Shown here in pieces: positions 1 to 10,354 of a stretch of 64,000 nt of DNA; within the stretch, counting starts at the first letter, position 1, and each line of letters starts with the position of its first letter. The stretch spans positions 31,093 to 95,092 of the forward strand of contig NZ_SDDX01000010.1 of assembly GCF_004115925.1 (NCBI RefSeq), written 5' to 3'. A program made the translations under genes and the position numbers. The notes beneath the pieces were generated by a model. The model saw only the letters and a list, made by a program, of their open reading frames with translations, did no database searches and was not told where the DNA came from. The DNA comes from Lelliottia nimipressuralis (GTDB taxonomy: Bacteria; Pseudomonadota; Gammaproteobacteria; Enterobacterales; Enterobacteriaceae).

Positions 1-287
1 TTCGCCTGTTTGCGCGCACCGTTATAGGTGGGAATGACAATCGGCATCGGTTTGGCGACAGGCGGCGTCAGGCGGAAGGTTTGCGCCTGCATCGCCTCAT
101 AAAACCCGCGCATCTCCGCTTCTCCTTCGCCTTTAATGCGCAGGGCAATCAGAATGCCGCCCATCTCCAGCTCCGGCACATCGCCGTTCAGCATGTGGGT
201 GTAGAGCGCGCGAGCGGTTTCCTGGTCCAGATCGCGGGCATGATTCTTCCCGCGCCCTACCTCTTTGATAATTTTGCGATAATCCAC
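1..287 (-). CDS. ybiB: YbiB, anthranilate phosphoribosyltransferase-like protein (5' part, runs off the window)
   Basis: This is the first 95 codons of YbiB, a nucleic-acid-binding member of the TrpD2 / nucleoside phosphorylase class III fold that lies next to dinG in E. coli. The reading frame gives MDYRKIIKEVGRGKNHARDL at the start and continues through an NGDVPELEMGG segment, which matches my memory of the E. coli N-terminus almost residue for residue. The start is GTG at 287, chosen because an AGGAGA ribosome-binding site lies just upstream (about 294-299) and because the ATG at 292 is in another frame. The gene sits 66 bases downstream of dinG on the same strand and is probably cotranscribed, so it may share SOS induction. 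The C-terminal three quarters are outside the window. Confidence 0.92.
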   Translation of the reverse strand, partial: MDYRKIIKEVGRGKNHARDLDQETARALYTHMLNGDVPELEMGGILIALRIKGEGEAEMRGFYEAMQAQTFRLTPPVAKPMPIVIPTYNGARKQA

Positions 288-353
288 GACATTTCTCCTG
301 GCAACAACATTGACACACTATAGCCCTGAAAAAGCCATCAACGATAGTGTTGC

Positions 354-2531
354 TTATTTTCTGCCGGGACTTCGTCGTCTCGCACCCGGCGCTTTTTTCC
401 GCGCCGCCACCACGGTCGTTGGCCGCTTTGTCACTTCCGGTACGTCGGGTTGCTCGATAGGAAATACCGGTAAGGCGTTAAGCAGGCGCTGGCCGTAGTT
501 TTTGGTCAGCAATCGTCGGTCATAAATGACGATTTCGCCCCAGCAGCCGTGGCTACGAATCAGTCGCCCCACCTGCTGAATCAGGTTAAATGATGCCGCA
601 GGCAGGCTTTGCACCTCGAACGGATAGCGGTTGAGGCTTTTCAGCCACTCGCCTTCAGTGATCACCACCGGGCTGTCGATGGGCGGGAATGCGATTTTAT
701 GGATATGCACCTGCGTCAGGTAGTCGCCCTTCAAATCCAGCCCTTCCGCAAAGGACTGCAGACCGATCAGCACGCTGCGCTCGCCGTTATCAATGCGTTT
801 ACGGTGGGTTTCCACCAGCCGGTAACGCGGCTGATCGCCCTGCACCAGCAGCAATAAGCGCAGGTCAGTGACATAGGTTAAAAACAGCTGCATCGCGCGA
901 TTACTGGCAAACAGCACCAGCATGCCGGGGTATTTCTTGCTTTCGACCTGCTCGCGGAAATAGGCGGCCATCTCGGCAATATGCTGCACTTCATGCTCCA
1001 TTAGCGGCTCATGCTGCATTTTCGGGATCACCAGTTTGCCCTGCTCGCAGTGGTTAAACGGGGAATCCAGCGAGACAAAGCGGTCGCCCGCTTTCTCTTT
1101 GAGACCGCTCATCTCCTGCAACCGCGAAAAGCTGTTGAGGGAGCGTAGCGTTGCAGACGTAACCACCACGTGCGGCACGCTGCGCCAGATCAGCTTTTCC
1201 AGCTGATCGCTGACGCGAATCCCCACGCAGTGGAAGAAGAGGTGAATTTGCCCGTCTTTGGCTTCCCGCGTCGCCCATTTGGTCACCGGCGCGCCGGAGG
1301 CCTGCGCCATCGACGCCAGCCGCCACAGCTTGCTTTGGCTCTCAAACATGCTCAATGCGCGATTCATCTGCAATAAAACGCGATGCACGCGCACTACGTC
1401 ATGCGTCCCGGTTTTTTCACTGAGATCGTTGAGGAACATCTCCGCCAGCCCGCGCAGCTTTTCCAGGTGCTTCGCCAGTTGCTTGCAGATCTCCATGATC
1501 TCATCCGGCAGCTCCCCCATCGCAAAACGATGTTCCGCTTCCTGGGTGGCCGGAAGATACAGATCGAGGATCGTGTTGAGTGAGGCGATAAGGGCGTAGA
1601 TCTCTTCGCAGTGTGCGCTCAGTCGCTCAGGCACCGCCAGCGGCGGCGTGGTTTTGGGGCGGAACTGCTCCATACAGGTGGCAATCAGCTTACAGAACAG
1701 ATCGAGCTGCAGGCGAAACCATGGCGCGGTGATTTCTGCACTCATTTCCAAAGCATCGCGCGCCACGTCCGGCAGATGGTGTCCTTCGTCGAGAACCAGC
1801 AGCAGGTTTTTCGGATCGGGAAGAACCGATTCGCTCTCCAGCGCCGCCATCACCAGCGCATGGTTAGCCACCACCACTTCCGCCTCCTGGATTTCGCGAC
1901 GTGCAACGAAGAACGGGCATTCACGGTAGTAATGGCAGTTGCGATTCAGGCAGCTGGCTTTATCGGTGCTCAGGCGACGCCACAGATCGTCGCTGATGGC
2001 TTTATCCGTGTGATCGCGCAGGCCGTCCCATTTATAGCCGTCGAGATCGACCTTCAGCGTTGCGCACAGCTCCTGCTCGGCTTTGTTATTCGGGGTGAGA
2101 TCATCATCCAGAAACGCCAGCAAATCCTGCTGGGTCGCTTCGGTACTGGCAAGCCCCGCCAGATTGCGTGGGCACACGTAGCGCCCGCGTCCAAACGCAG
2201 CGGTGAACCGCAGCTCAGGGATAATTTTACGCAGCAGCGGTAAGTCTTTGCTGTAGATCTGATCCTGCAATGCCACGTTGGCGGTGCTGACCACCAGCGT
2301 TTTTTGCTCTTCGCGGGCGATGGCAATGCCAGGAATTAAATAGGAGAGGGTTTTCCCGACGCCAGTGGGTGCTTCGATCGCCAGATGCCGCCCGTCGTCC
2401 CCGGCGAGCGTCTTCGCCACATCGGCAATCATCTGCCGCTGCGGGGCTCGGGGAATAAAGTCGGGGATCTGCTGTTGCAGCGCCTTATACCAGGCGGCAA
2501 TTTGCGCTTTGAGCGCAGCGGTTAAAGCCAT
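354..2531 (-). CDS. dinG: ATP-dependent DNA helicase DinG
   Basis: A 725-aa SOS-induced superfamily 2, XPD-like 5'-3' helicase that resolves D-loops, R-loops and replication-transcription conflicts. The Walker A motif APTGVGKT is at residues 54-61 and the DEGH Walker B box at 247-250. The four cysteines of the iron-sulfur cluster are at C119, C193, C198 and C204, spaced as in E. coli DinG (about 716 aa). The basic C-terminal tail (KKAPGARRRSPGRK) is slightly longer than in E. coli. A LexA box overlaps the promoter region. The gene is followed by ybiB and preceded by the rhlE terminator, so it starts its own transcript. Confidence 0.97.
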   Translation of the reverse strand: MALTAALKAQIAAWYKALQQQIPDFIPRAPQRQMIADVAKTLAGDDGRHLAIEAPTGVGKTLSYLIPGIAIAREEQKTLVVSTANVALQDQIYSKDLPLLRKIIPELRFTAAFGRGRYVCPRNLAGLASTEATQQDLLAFLDDDLTPNNKAEQELCATLKVDLDGYKWDGLRDHTDKAISDDLWRRLSTDKASCLNRNCHYYRECPFFVARREIQEAEVVVANHALVMAALESESVLPDPKNLLLVLDEGHHLPDVARDALEMSAEITAPWFRLQLDLFCKLIATCMEQFRPKTTPPLAVPERLSAHCEEIYALIASLNTILDLYLPATQEAEHRFAMGELPDEIMEICKQLAKHLEKLRGLAEMFLNDLSEKTGTHDVVRVHRVLLQMNRALSMFESQSKLWRLASMAQASGAPVTKWATREAKDGQIHLFFHCVGIRVSDQLEKLIWRSVPHVVVTSATLRSLNSFSRLQEMSGLKEKAGDRFVSLDSPFNHCEQGKLVIPKMQHEPLMEHEVQHIAEMAAYFREQVESKKYPGMLVLFASNRAMQLFLTYVTDLRLLLLVQGDQPRYRLVETHRKRIDNGERSVLIGLQSFAEGLDLKGDYLTQVHIHKIAFPPIDSPVVITEGEWLKSLNRYPFEVQSLPAASFNLIQQVGRLIRSHGCWGEIVIYDRRLLTKNYGQRLLNALPVFPIEQPDVPEVTKRPTTVVAARKKAPGARRRSPGRK

Positions 2532-2545
2532 CGGGGAACCTGAAA

Positions 2546-2565
2546 TACTGTATAAACAGCCACTA
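2546..2565 (-). promoter_or_regulatory. LexA (SOS) box of dinG
   Basis: On the minus strand this reads TAGTGGCTGTTTATACAGTA, 15 bases upstream of the dinG start. It is nearly the same as the E. coli dinG LexA site as I remember it, which also has one weak half (TTGG/GTGG) and one perfect ACAG half. This implies SOS control of dinG. Confidence 0.85.
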
Positions 2566-2591
2566 TTGTGGCACGTTCGCGGGGTTGTCGC

Positions 2592-2622
2592 AAAAAGAAA
2601 AGCCCGGCGTTAGAGCCGGGCT
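2592..2622 (-). terminator. Rho-independent terminator of rhlE
   Basis: The minus strand reads AAGCCCGGCTCTAACGCCGGGC followed by TTTTCTTTTT: a GC stem (GCCCGGC/GCCGGGC) with a T-run, 7 bases after the rhlE stop. Confidence 0.9.
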
Positions 2623-2628
2623 TCCAGA

Positions 2629-4023
2629 TTACTGCGCGGAGGCAGGTTTACGCGGGCGGCGTCGGCGTTGGCCTTCACCTGCGGGTTTTGCTTCCCCGCT
2701 ACGCCATGGGTTTTCCCCGGCGGGTTTCGCGTCACCCGTACGGCGCGGCGGTTTGCCTGCCGCTTTTGGTGCGCCACCTTCTGAACGGCGCGGCTGCTGG
2801 CTTCGGCCACCACCGCCCTGTCCACGACCACCGCCGCCGCCACGCTGCTGGCGACCGTTCTGAATTGGCTCCGCTTTGATGGAAGCATCCACTTCATAGC
2901 CTTCGAGGGCGATGCGTGGGATCTCTTTTTTCAGCAGACGTTCGATGTCATGCAGCAGTTTGTGTTCATCGACGCAAACCAGAGACAGCGCTTCACCGGT
3001 TGCCGCCGCACGGCCAGTACGGCCAATACGGTGAACATAATCTTCCGGAACGTTTGGCAGCTCATAGTTCACGACGTGCGGCAGCTCTTCGATGTCGAGG
3101 CCACGCGCCGCGATATCCGTTGCCACCAGAACGCGAATGTCGCCCGATTTGAAATCGGCCAGCGCACGGGTACGCGCCCCCTGGCTCTTGTTGCCGTGGA
3201 TGGCTGCACTGCGAATGCCATCTTTATTCAGCTGTTCCGCCAGGTGGTTGGCACCGTGTTTGGTACGGGTAAAGACCAGCACCTGCTGCCAGTTACCTTC
3301 GCCAATCATCTGGGACAGCAGTTCCCGCTTACGCTTCTTGTCGACGAAGTGAACGTGCTGGGTCACCTGCTCAGAGGCGGTGTTGCGACGCGCCACTTCG
3401 ATTTCCAGCGGATTACGCAGCAGTTTTTCCGCCAGCCCTTTGATCTCGTCGGAGAAGGTCGCGGAGAACAGCAGGTTCTGACGACGTGCAGGCAGTTTTG
3501 CCAGCACGCGACGAATATCGTGGATAAAGCCCATATCCAGCATACGGTCTGCTTCATCCAGCACCAGGATTTCAACCTGATCCAGTTTGACCGCGTTTTG
3601 ATGTTCCAGATCCAGCAGACGGCCCGGCGTGGCGACTAAAACGTCAACGCCGCTGCGCAGTTTCATCATCTGTGGATTAATGCTCACACCACCGAAAACC
3701 ACCAGCGAACGGATGTCGAGGTAACGGCTGTATTCCCGGACGTTTTCGCCAATTTGCGCAGCGAGTTCACGGGTGGGGGTCAGGATCAGCGCACGGACCG
3801 GGCGACGGCCCTTCGCGTGAGGCTCTTTCTGAACCAGACGCTGCAGCAGTGGCAGGGTAAAGCCAGCCGTTTTACCGGTGCCGGTCTGGGCACTGGCCAT
3901 CAGGTCACGGCCTTCCAGCACCGCAGGGATCGCCTGCTGCTGAATAGGGGTTGGCTCAACGTAGCCCTGCTCTGCAACAGCGCGCAGAATTTCCGGGTTC
4001 AGGCCAAGGGTATCAAAAGACAT
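2629..4023 (-). CDS. rhlE: DEAD-box ATP-dependent RNA helicase RhlE
   Basis: A 464-aa cytoplasmic DEAD-box RNA helicase linked to ribosome assembly and RNA decay. The core motifs are all visible: Q-motif [10 protein letters not shown] (25-34), Walker A AQTGTGKT (45-52), PTRELA, DEAD (156-159), SAT, and the C-terminal HRIGRTGR arginine-finger motif. After about residue 395 the protein becomes a low-complexity Gly/Arg/Lys-rich tail typical of RhlE, slightly longer than in E. coli (about 454 aa). It is transcribed divergently from cecR. In E. coli CecR also controls rhlE, and the shared intergenic palindrome at 4222 fits that. Confidence 0.97.
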   Translation of the reverse strand: MSFDTLGLNPEILRAVAEQGYVEPTPIQQQAIPAVLEGRDLMASAQTGTGKTAGFTLPLLQRLVQKEPHAKGRRPVRALILTPTRELAAQIGENVREYSRYLDIRSLVVFGGVSINPQMMKLRSGVDVLVATPGRLLDLEHQNAVKLDQVEILVLDEADRMLDMGFIHDIRRVLAKLPARRQNLLFSATFSDEIKGLAEKLLRNPLEIEVARRNTASEQVTQHVHFVDKKRKRELLSQMIGEGNWQQVLVFTRTKHGANHLAEQLNKDGIRSAAIHGNKSQGARTRALADFKSGDIRVLVATDIAARGLDIEELPHVVNYELPNVPEDYVHRIGRTGRAAATGEALSLVCVDEHKLLHDIERLLKKEIPRIALEGYEVDASIKAEPIQNGRQQRGGGGGRGQGGGGRSQQPRRSEGGAPKAAGKPPRRTGDAKPAGENPWRSGEAKPAGEGQRRRRPRKPASAQ

Positions 4024-4221
4024 AAAAACTCCGAACCGCCCCGACCGTCACAGGTGTAGTTTTCAGGGAGATAAGACGAAACGAGTAGGACAAAAACCAC
4101 AATGTCACGAAGCAGCGGAGTGTAGCAGATTTTGTGACATGGCGCATAAAATATCCCGGCGGGATTCATCAACAAAATATTGCTCCACCCGACTGGACAA
4201 GGTGAAAATTTAAACATAATC

Positions 4222-4241
4222 TTAATCAATCGATTGATTAA
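4222..4241. promoter_or_regulatory. Palindromic operator, probably the CecR binding site
   Basis: TTAATCAATCGATTGATTAA is a perfect 20-bp palindrome in the rhlE-cecR divergent intergenic region, ending 14 bases before the cecR start. TetR-family repressors typically bind such palindromes next to their own gene, and CecR of E. coli controls both cecR-ybhGFSR and rhlE. Assignment to CecR is by position. Confidence 0.8.
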
Positions 4242-4255
4242 TTTTTAATGACGCT

Positions 4256-4933
4256 ATGAATCCAACTCCGACGACCACCAAAGGTGAACAGGCCAAAAGC
4301 CAGCTGATTGCCGCAGCACTTGCCCAGTTTGGCGAATATGGCCTGCACGCCACTACCCGCGATATCGCCGCGCAGGCCGGGCAAAACATTGCTGCCATCA
4401 CCTACTATTTCGGTTCGAAGGAAGATTTGTATCTCGCATGCGCCCAGTGGATCGCCGATTTCATTGGCAGCCGTTTTCACGAACAGGTTGCTGCCGCCAC
4501 CGCGCTGCTTAGCGAGCCATCGCCGGATCGCGCCGCCATCCGCGCGCTTATCCTGAACGCCTGCAACAATATGATCGCCCTGCTCACCCACGACGATACG
4601 CTGAATCTGAGTAAGTTTATTTCGCGGGAGCAGCTCTCGCCCACCGCCGCCTACCAGCGGGTCCACGATCAGGTTATTGCCCCGATGCACACCCACCTGA
4701 CGCAGCTGATTGCGGCCTACACCGGGCGCGATGCGAACGACACACAGACCATTTTGCATACCCATGCGCTACTCGGCGAAGTGCTCGCTTTTCGCCTGGG
4801 CCGGGAAACCATCCTGCTGCGCACGGGCTGGACACAATTTGATGAGGATAAATCCGCGCAGATCAGTCAGGTCATCACCTGTCATCTCGACCTGATCCTG
4901 CAAGGTTTAACGCAAAGGAGCCTGGAGTCATGA
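4256..4933 (+). CDS. cecR: TetR-family regulator CecR (YbiH)
   Basis: A 225-aa TetR-type repressor. Residues 12-58 form the helix-turn-helix domain ([32 protein letters not shown] are the canonical TetR signatures), followed by an all-helical ligand-binding domain. In E. coli CecR affects sensitivity to cefoperazone and chloramphenicol through the ybhGFSR exporter and rhlE. The start is the ATG at 4256; the upstream ATG at 4248 runs into a stop after three codons. Shine-Dalgarno similarity is weak. The stop overlaps the ybhG start as ATGA, so cecR is the first gene of the exporter operon and autoregulation through the upstream palindrome is likely. Confidence 0.95.
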   Translation: MNPTPTTTKGEQAKSQLIAAALAQFGEYGLHATTRDIAAQAGQNIAAITYYFGSKEDLYLACAQWIADFIGSRFHEQVAAATALLSEPSPDRAAIRALILNACNNMIALLTHDDTLNLSKFISREQLSPTAAYQRVHDQVIAPMHTHLTQLIAAYTGRDANDTQTILHTHALLGEVLAFRLGRETILLRTGWTQFDEDKSAQISQVITCHLDLILQGLTQRSLES

Positions 4934-5925
4934 AAAAACCTGTCGTCGCCATACTGGCGGTGGTCGTTGTACTGGCAGCCGGGATCGGCGGCTGGCTGTG
5001 GTATCAGAGCCAGCAGGATCGCGGTCTTACGCTCTACGGCAACGTGGATATCCGCACCCTTAATATGAGCTTCCGCGTCGGAGGGCGGCTGGAATCTCTC
5101 ACGGTGGACGAAGGCGATACCATCACCGCCGGGCAGACGCTGGGCCAGCTGGACAAAGCACCGTACGAAAATGCGCTGATGCAGGCCAAAGCCAGCGTGT
5201 CCGTGGCTCAGGCGCAATATGATCTGATGCTGGCGGGCTATCGCGATGAAGAGGTCGCGCAGGCCGCAGCTGCCGTTAAACAGGCGCAGGCCGCGTTTGA
5301 TTACGCGCAGAACTTCTACAACCGCCAGCAGGGGTTATGGAAAAGCCGCACCATTTCCGCAAACGATCTGGAAAACGCTCGCTCCTCGCGCGATCAGGCC
5401 CAGGCCACGCTGAAATCCGCCCAGGACAAATTAAGCCAGTACCGCACCGGTAACCGTCCGCAGGATATCGCCCAGGCAAAAGCCAGTCTCGAACAGGCTC
5501 AGGCACAGCTGGCGCAGGCGCAGTTGGATCTGCATGACACCACGCTGGTGTCCCCGTCCAACGGCACCCTGATGACCCGCGCCGTGGAGCCAGGCAGCAT
5601 GTTAAGCGCGGGCAGCACCGTTCTGACGCTCTCCCTCACCCGCCCGGTGTGGGTGCGCGCCTACATTGATGAACCGAATCTGAATCAGGCCCAGCCAGGG
5701 CGCGAGCTGTTGCTCTACACCGACGGGCGTCCCGATAAGCCCTATCACGGTAAAGTCGGGTTTGTCTCTCCGACCGCCGAGTTCACACCAAAAACCGTTG
5801 AAACCCCGGATCTGCGCACGGACCTCGTCTATCGCCTGCGCATTATTGTGACCGATGCCGACGACGCGCTGCGCCAGGGGATGCCGATCACGGTGAAATT
5901 TAACGATGGGGACCGACATGAATGA
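4930..5925 (+). CDS. ybhG: HlyD-family membrane fusion protein YbhG
   Basis: A 331-aa periplasmic adaptor subunit of the YbhGFSR exporter. Residues 5-25 are a single hydrophobic anchor or signal ([20 protein letters not shown]), then a lipoyl/barrel half ([17 protein letters not shown]), a long Ala/Gln-rich alpha-helical hairpin (about 75-205, many AQA repeats, coiled coil), the returning lipoyl half ([17 protein letters not shown]) and a beta-barrel domain. The length equals that of E. coli YbhG. The start overlaps cecR by four bases (ATGA) and its end overlaps ybhF by eight bases, so the operon is translationally coupled. Confidence 0.96.
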   Translation: MKKPVVAILAVVVVLAAGIGGWLWYQSQQDRGLTLYGNVDIRTLNMSFRVGGRLESLTVDEGDTITAGQTLGQLDKAPYENALMQAKASVSVAQAQYDLMLAGYRDEEVAQAAAAVKQAQAAFDYAQNFYNRQQGLWKSRTISANDLENARSSRDQAQATLKSAQDKLSQYRTGNRPQDIAQAKASLEQAQAQLAQAQLDLHDTTLVSPSNGTLMTRAVEPGSMLSAGSTVLTLSLTRPVWVRAYIDEPNLNQAQPGRELLLYTDGRPDKPYHGKVGFVSPTAEFTPKTVETPDLRTDLVYRLRIIVTDADDALRQGMPITVKFNDGDRHE

Positions 5926-7657
5926 TGCGGTTATCCAGCTCAATAATCTGGTGAAACGCTTTGCGGGCATGGATAAGCCCGCAGTAGCACCCCTTAATTG
6001 CACTCTGCAAAAAGGCTATGTCACCGGGCTGGTCGGGCCGGATGGCGCAGGTAAAACGACGCTGATGCGGATGCTCGCCGGATTACTGAAACCCGACGAA
6101 GGTACGGCCTCAGTCCTCGGGCTGGACCCGATCAAAGACGACAGCGAACTGCATGCGATGCTCGGCTATATGCCGCAGAAATTTGGCCTGTACGAAGATC
6201 TGACGGTGATGGAAAACCTTAATCTGTATGCCGATCTGCGCAGCGTCACGGGCGAAACGCGGCAAAAAACCTTCGCCCGTTTGCTGGAGTTTACCTCGCT
6301 TGGGCCATTTACCGACCGGCTGGCCGGTAAGCTCTCCGGCGGCATGAAGCAAAAACTGGGGCTGGCCTGCACCCTGGTGGGCGAACCGAAAGTGTTATTG
6401 CTGGACGAACCCGGCGTTGGCGTGGACCCGATTTCTCGCCGCGAGCTGTGGCAGATGGTCCACGAACTGGCCGGTGACGGAATGCTGATCCTCTGGAGCA
6501 CCTCGTATCTCGACGAGGCCGAACAGTGTCGCGACGTCCTGCTGATGAACGAAGGCGAACTGCTCTATCAGGGCGAGCCGACGGCGCTGACGCAGCAGAT
6601 GTCCGGGCGCTGTTTTCTCCTACACAGCCCCGATGAGACCAACCGCAAACTGTTGCAGCGGGTACTGAAATGTCCGCAGGTGAGCGACGGCATGATTCAG
6701 GGGCGTTCGGTGCGCGTGATCCTCAAAAAAGAGGCCACCGCCGACGATATCCGCCAGGCACAGGGCATGCCGCAAATTGAGATAGAAGAGACCGCCCCGC
6801 GCTTTGAGGATGCGTTTATCGACCTCCTTGGCGGCGCCAGCACCTCTGAGTCGCCGCTGGGGGCCATTCTGCATACGGTAGAGGGTACGCCCGGCGAGAC
6901 GGTGATCGAAGCCAAATCCTTAACCAAAAAGTTCGGGGATTTCGCCGCGACGGATAACGTCAATTTCGCCGTGAAGCGCGGGGAAATTTTTGGTCTGCTC
7001 GGGCCGAACGGTGCAGGGAAATCGACCACCTTTAAAATGATGTGCGGCCTGCTGGTGCCCACCTCTGGTAAAGCGCTGGTGCTGGATATGGATCTGAAGG
7101 TCAGCTCCGGCAAAGCCCGTCAGCATCTGGGCTATATGGCGCAGAAATTCTCGCTCTACAGCAATCTGACCGTCGAGCAGAATCTGCGCTTTTTCTCCGG
7201 GGTCTACGGCCTGCGCGGGCGGGCGCAAAGTGAAAAAATTGCCCGGATGAGCGATGCCTTTGGTCTTACCCATATTGCCTCGCACGCCACCGACGAACTG
7301 CCGCTCGGCTTTAAACAGCGGCTGGCGCTGGCCTGCTCCCTGATGCACGAGCCGGATATTCTGTTTCTCGATGAACCGACCTCCGGCGTCGATCCCCTCA
7401 CCCGCCGTGAGTTCTGGCTGCACATTAACAGCATGGTGGAGAAAGGCGTCACGGTGATGGTGACGACCCACTTTATGGATGAAGCGGAGTATTGTGACCG
7501 CATCGGGCTGGTCTATCGCGGCAAGCTGATTGCCCACGGCACGCCGGACGATTTAAAAGCTCAGGCGGCCGACGATGAGCAGCCCGATCCCACCATGGAA
7601 CAAGCGTTTATCACCCTGATTAACGACTGGGATAAGGAGCACGCCCATGAGCATTAA
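5918..7657 (+). CDS. ybhF: Duplicated ABC transporter ATP-binding protein YbhF
   Basis: A 579-aa fusion of two ABC ATPase domains that powers the YbhS/YbhR permease pair. The first domain has Walker A GPDGAGKT (40-47), signature LSGGMKQ and Walker B LLLLDEP. The second has GPNGAGKS, a degenerate signature (LPLGFKQ) and LFLDEP. A degenerate second signature is also found in E. coli YbhF. I chose the ATG at 5918 ([10 protein letters not shown]) over the in-frame ATG at 5906 because it matches the E. coli start and follows GGGGA. The 3' end overlaps ybhS by 11 bases. In E. coli YbhFSR is implicated in drug and cation efflux. Confidence 0.95.
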   Translation: MNDAVIQLNNLVKRFAGMDKPAVAPLNCTLQKGYVTGLVGPDGAGKTTLMRMLAGLLKPDEGTASVLGLDPIKDDSELHAMLGYMPQKFGLYEDLTVMENLNLYADLRSVTGETRQKTFARLLEFTSLGPFTDRLAGKLSGGMKQKLGLACTLVGEPKVLLLDEPGVGVDPISRRELWQMVHELAGDGMLILWSTSYLDEAEQCRDVLLMNEGELLYQGEPTALTQQMSGRCFLLHSPDETNRKLLQRVLKCPQVSDGMIQGRSVRVILKKEATADDIRQAQGMPQIEIEETAPRFEDAFIDLLGGASTSESPLGAILHTVEGTPGETVIEAKSLTKKFGDFAATDNVNFAVKRGEIFGLLGPNGAGKSTTFKMMCGLLVPTSGKALVLDMDLKVSSGKARQHLGYMAQKFSLYSNLTVEQNLRFFSGVYGLRGRAQSEKIARMSDAFGLTHIASHATDELPLGFKQRLALACSLMHEPDILFLDEPTSGVDPLTRREFWLHINSMVEKGVTVMVTTHFMDEAEYCDRIGLVYRGKLIAHGTPDDLKAQAADDEQPDPTMEQAFITLINDWDKEHAHEH

Positions 7658-8780
7658 GGCGATTTCCTGGCGCCGGGTGCGCGCTCTGTGCGTCAAAGAG
7701 ACGCGGCAGATCGTGCGCGACCCGAGCAGCTGGCTGATTGCGGTGGTGATCCCCCTGCTGCTGCTGTTTATCTTTGGCTACGGGATAAACCTCGACTCCA
7801 GCAAGCTGCGGGTGGGGATTTTACTGGAACAGCAGAGCGAAGAAGCGCTCGATTTCACCCATGCAATGACCGGCTCGCCTTACATCGACGCCACCATCAG
7901 CGATAACCGTGAAGCGCTGATCCAGAAGATGCAGGCCGGGAAAATTCGTGGGCTTGTGGTGATCCCCGTGGATTTTGCCGCCAATATGGCACGGGCAAAT
8001 ACCGACGCACCGATTCAGGTGATCAACGACGGCAGTGAGCCAAACACCGCCAATTTTGTGCAGGGGTATGTCGAGGGGATCTGGCAGCTGTGGCAGATGC
8101 AGCGTGCGGAAGATCGCGGCGAAAAGTTTGAGCCGCTGATCGACTTGCAAACCCGCTACTGGTTTAACCCTGCCGCCATCAGCCAGCATTTCATTATCCC
8201 CGGCGCGGTGACGATAATCATGACCGTCATCGGCGCGATCCTCACTTCGCTGGTGATTGCCCGCGAATGGGAGCGCGGCACCATGGAGGCCCTGCTCTCC
8301 ACGGAAGTGACGCGCGTGGAACTGCTGCTGTGCAAGCTCATCCCCTATTACTTCCTCGGCATGCTGGCGATGCTGCTCTGTATGCTGGTGTCGGTGTTTA
8401 TCCTTGAGGTGCCCTATCGCGGCTCGCTGATTCTCCTGTTCCTGATCACCAGCCTGTTTTTACTCAGCACCCTGGGCATGGGCCTGTTGATTTCGACCAT
8501 CACCCGCAACCAGTTTAACGCCGCACAGGTGGCGCTGAACGCGGCGTTTCTGCCGTCGATTATGCTCTCCGGGTTTATTTTCCAGATCGACAGTATGCCC
8601 GCCATTATCCGCGCGGTGACCTATATCATCCCGGCACGCTACTTTGTGAACACGCTGCAAAGCCTGTTCCTGGCGGGGAATATTCCGGCGGTGTTGATCG
8701 TCAATATTCTGTTTTTGATGGCGTCGGCGGTGATGTTTATCGGCCTGACGTGGCTGAAAACGAAACGGCGTCTGGATTAA
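7647..8780 (+). CDS. ybhS: ABC-2 type permease YbhS
   Basis: A 377-aa inner-membrane permease of the YbhGFSR exporter. It has an N-terminal transmembrane segment (about 25-45, [20 protein letters not shown]), a large periplasmic domain (about 46-175), then five hydrophobic segments including the ABC2 signature region [17 protein letters not shown] and [12 protein letters not shown]. The length matches E. coli YbhS. In E. coli the next gene follows closely, but here about 96 bases with a REP-like hairpin separate it from ybhR. Confidence 0.95.
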   Translation: MSIKAISWRRVRALCVKETRQIVRDPSSWLIAVVIPLLLLFIFGYGINLDSSKLRVGILLEQQSEEALDFTHAMTGSPYIDATISDNREALIQKMQAGKIRGLVVIPVDFAANMARANTDAPIQVINDGSEPNTANFVQGYVEGIWQLWQMQRAEDRGEKFEPLIDLQTRYWFNPAAISQHFIIPGAVTIIMTVIGAILTSLVIAREWERGTMEALLSTEVTRVELLLCKLIPYYFLGMLAMLLCMLVSVFILEVPYRGSLILLFLITSLFLLSTLGMGLLISTITRNQFNAAQVALNAAFLPSIMLSGFIFQIDSMPAIIRAVTYIIPARYFVNTLQSLFLAGNIPAVLIVNILFLMASAVMFIGLTWLKTKRRLD

Positions 8781-8808
8781 ACGCCGTCTAAAACATACCC
8801 GGTAGAGA

Positions 8809-8862
8809 GGCTTGCCGGGCCGACGTGGTTTTGTAGGTCGGGGTCGCGAAGCGCCACCCGAC
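8809..8862. repeat. REP-like palindromic element between ybhS and ybhR
   Basis: Two hairpins: CCCGG(TAGAGAGGCTTG)CCGGG at 8798-8819, and GTCGGGGTCGCGAAGCG ... CACCCGAC at 8837-8862. The second has the GTAGGTCGGG...GCGCCACCCGAC form common in extragenic repeats of Enterobacter and relatives. It lies inside an operon rather than between transcription units. Confidence 0.7.
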
Positions 8863-8876
8863 ACGAGGATGACACG

Positions 8877-9929
8877 ATGTTTCATCGCTTATGGACATTA
8901 ATTCGCAAAGAGCTGCAATCGCTGCTGCGTGAACCGCAAACCCGCGCGATCCTGATCCTGCCGGTGCTGATTCAGGTTCTGCTGTTTCCGTTTGCCGCGA
9001 CGCTGGAAGTGACCAACGCCACCATCGCCGTCTACAACGAAGACAACGGCAAACACTCCGTGGAGCTGACCCAGCGTTTTGCCCGCGCCAAAGCTTTTAC
9101 CCATGTGCTGCTGCTGAAAAGTCCGCAGGAGATCCAGCCCACCATCGACACGCAAAAGGCGCTGCTGCTGGTGCGTTTCCCGGCCGATTTTTCGCGTAAC
9201 CTGGATAACGTCCAGACCGCGCCGATGCAGCTGATTCTCGACGGGCGCAACTCCAACAGTGCGCAAATCGCCGCCAACTACCTGCAGCAGGTCGTGAAGA
9301 ATTACCAGCAGGAGCTGATGGAGGGGAAAGCCAGGCCGAATAACAGCGAGCTGGTGGTGCGCAACTGGTATAACCCGAACCTGGATTACAAATGGTTCGT
9401 GGTGCCGTCGCTTATCGCGATGATCACCACCATTGGGGTGATGATTGTGACGTCGCTCTCCGTCGCCCGCGAACGTGAACAAGGGACGCTGGATCAGCTG
9501 CTGGTTTCCCCGCTCGCCACCTGGCAGATTTTCGTCGGGAAAGCCGTGCCTGCGCTGATTGTCGCCACTTTCCAGGCCAGTATTGTGCTCGGCATAGGTA
9601 TCTGGGCGTATCAAATTCCGTTTGCCGGATCGCTGGCGCTGTTTTACTTCACCATGTTGATTTACGGGCTGTCGCTAGTGGGATTCGGGCTGTTGATTTC
9701 GGCGCTCTGCTCAACGCAGCAGCAGGCGTTTATCGGGGTGTTTGTCTTTATGATGCCGGCGATTTTGCTCTCAGGGTATGTTTCGCCTGTCGAAAACATG
9801 CCGGTGTGGCTACAGGATCTGACGTGGGTGAATCCGATTCGGCACTTTACCGATATCACCAAGCAGATCTATCTGAAGGATGCGAGTCTGGATATTGTGT
9901 GGGGAAGTTTGTGGCGCTACTGGTCATAG
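8877..9929 (+). CDS. ybhR: ABC-2 type permease YbhR, C-terminus frameshifted
   Basis: The second permease of the YbhGFSR exporter: N-terminal membrane segment ([16 protein letters not shown]), periplasmic domain, then a five-helix ABC2 domain with [17 protein letters not shown] and [14 protein letters not shown]. The open frame stops after 350 residues with ...SLWRYWS. In the next frame the sequence continues [20 protein letters not shown] to a TAG at 9980-9982, matching the E. coli C-terminus (about 368 aa). A single missing C near 9914-9916 (TGGCGCTA for expected TGGCCGCTA) explains this. As read, the last transmembrane helix is lost. It may be a true mutation or a base-calling error. Confidence 0.9.
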   Translation: MFHRLWTLIRKELQSLLREPQTRAILILPVLIQVLLFPFAATLEVTNATIAVYNEDNGKHSVELTQRFARAKAFTHVLLLKSPQEIQPTIDTQKALLLVRFPADFSRNLDNVQTAPMQLILDGRNSNSAQIAANYLQQVVKNYQQELMEGKARPNNSELVVRNWYNPNLDYKWFVVPSLIAMITTIGVMIVTSLSVAREREQGTLDQLLVSPLATWQIFVGKAVPALIVATFQASIVLGIGIWAYQIPFAGSLALFYFTMLIYGLSLVGFGLLISALCSTQQQAFIGVFVFMMPAILLSGYVSPVENMPVWLQDLTWVNPIRHFTDITKQIYLKDASLDIVWGSLWRYWS

Positions 9930-9943
9930 CGGCCACGACAGGC

Positions 9944-10354
9944 TCAGTGGCGTACGCGATGTTTAGACGCAATATCGCCTAGCTTTTTCTCTTTGGTCAG
10001 CAATGAGACCACTGCGGGTCCTGCCAGAATGACCAGGCCCGCCAGGGCCAGCAGCAGGTTGTTATGCAGCACCCGCGACAGCAGCCACAGGACGATTAAC
10101 GCTGCACCAAAATACCAGGTGGTGGTGAGCTCTTCGAGCACATCACCCACTTCACGCCAGCGCGCGTCGTGGTGACGCTGTAAAAACAGCATCGACAGCA
10201 CGGTCACGCCATACATCGCACATAATCCCAAGCCGACATGCACCAGCGTGCCGCTCTTCCAGCCCATTACCAGTACCGCCACGACCAGTAAATGCAACAT
10301 TATCTGCCAGCAACTGAGGCCAGTTGCGACACGAACGCGTTGTTGCCACTTCAT
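9944..10354 (-). CDS. ybhQ: Inner membrane protein YbhQ
   Basis: A 136-aa membrane protein of unknown function, the same length as E. coli YbhQ. It has about four hydrophobic segments (residues 12-31, 37-54, 78-95, 98-115) and ends SKHRVRH, like the E. coli protein. It is read toward ybhR, and the unshifted ybhR frame would overlap its last codons. It is divergent from ybhP, with a 133-bp shared promoter region (10355-10487). Confidence 0.93.
   Translation of the reverse strand: MKWQQRVRVATGLSCWQIMLHLLVVAVLVMGWKSGTLVHVGLGLCAMYGVTVLSMLFLQRHHDARWREVGDVLEELTTTWYFGAALIVLWLLSRVLHNNLLLALAGLVILAGPAVVSLLTKEKKLGDIASKHRVRH

Noticed and set aside
1258..1599. Plus-strand open frames inside dinG, rhlE, moaABCDE, uvrB and similar GC-rich genes
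   Set aside because: They lie antisense to genes with complete, family-matching proteins, lack ribosome sites, and have composition explained by codon bias on the other strand.
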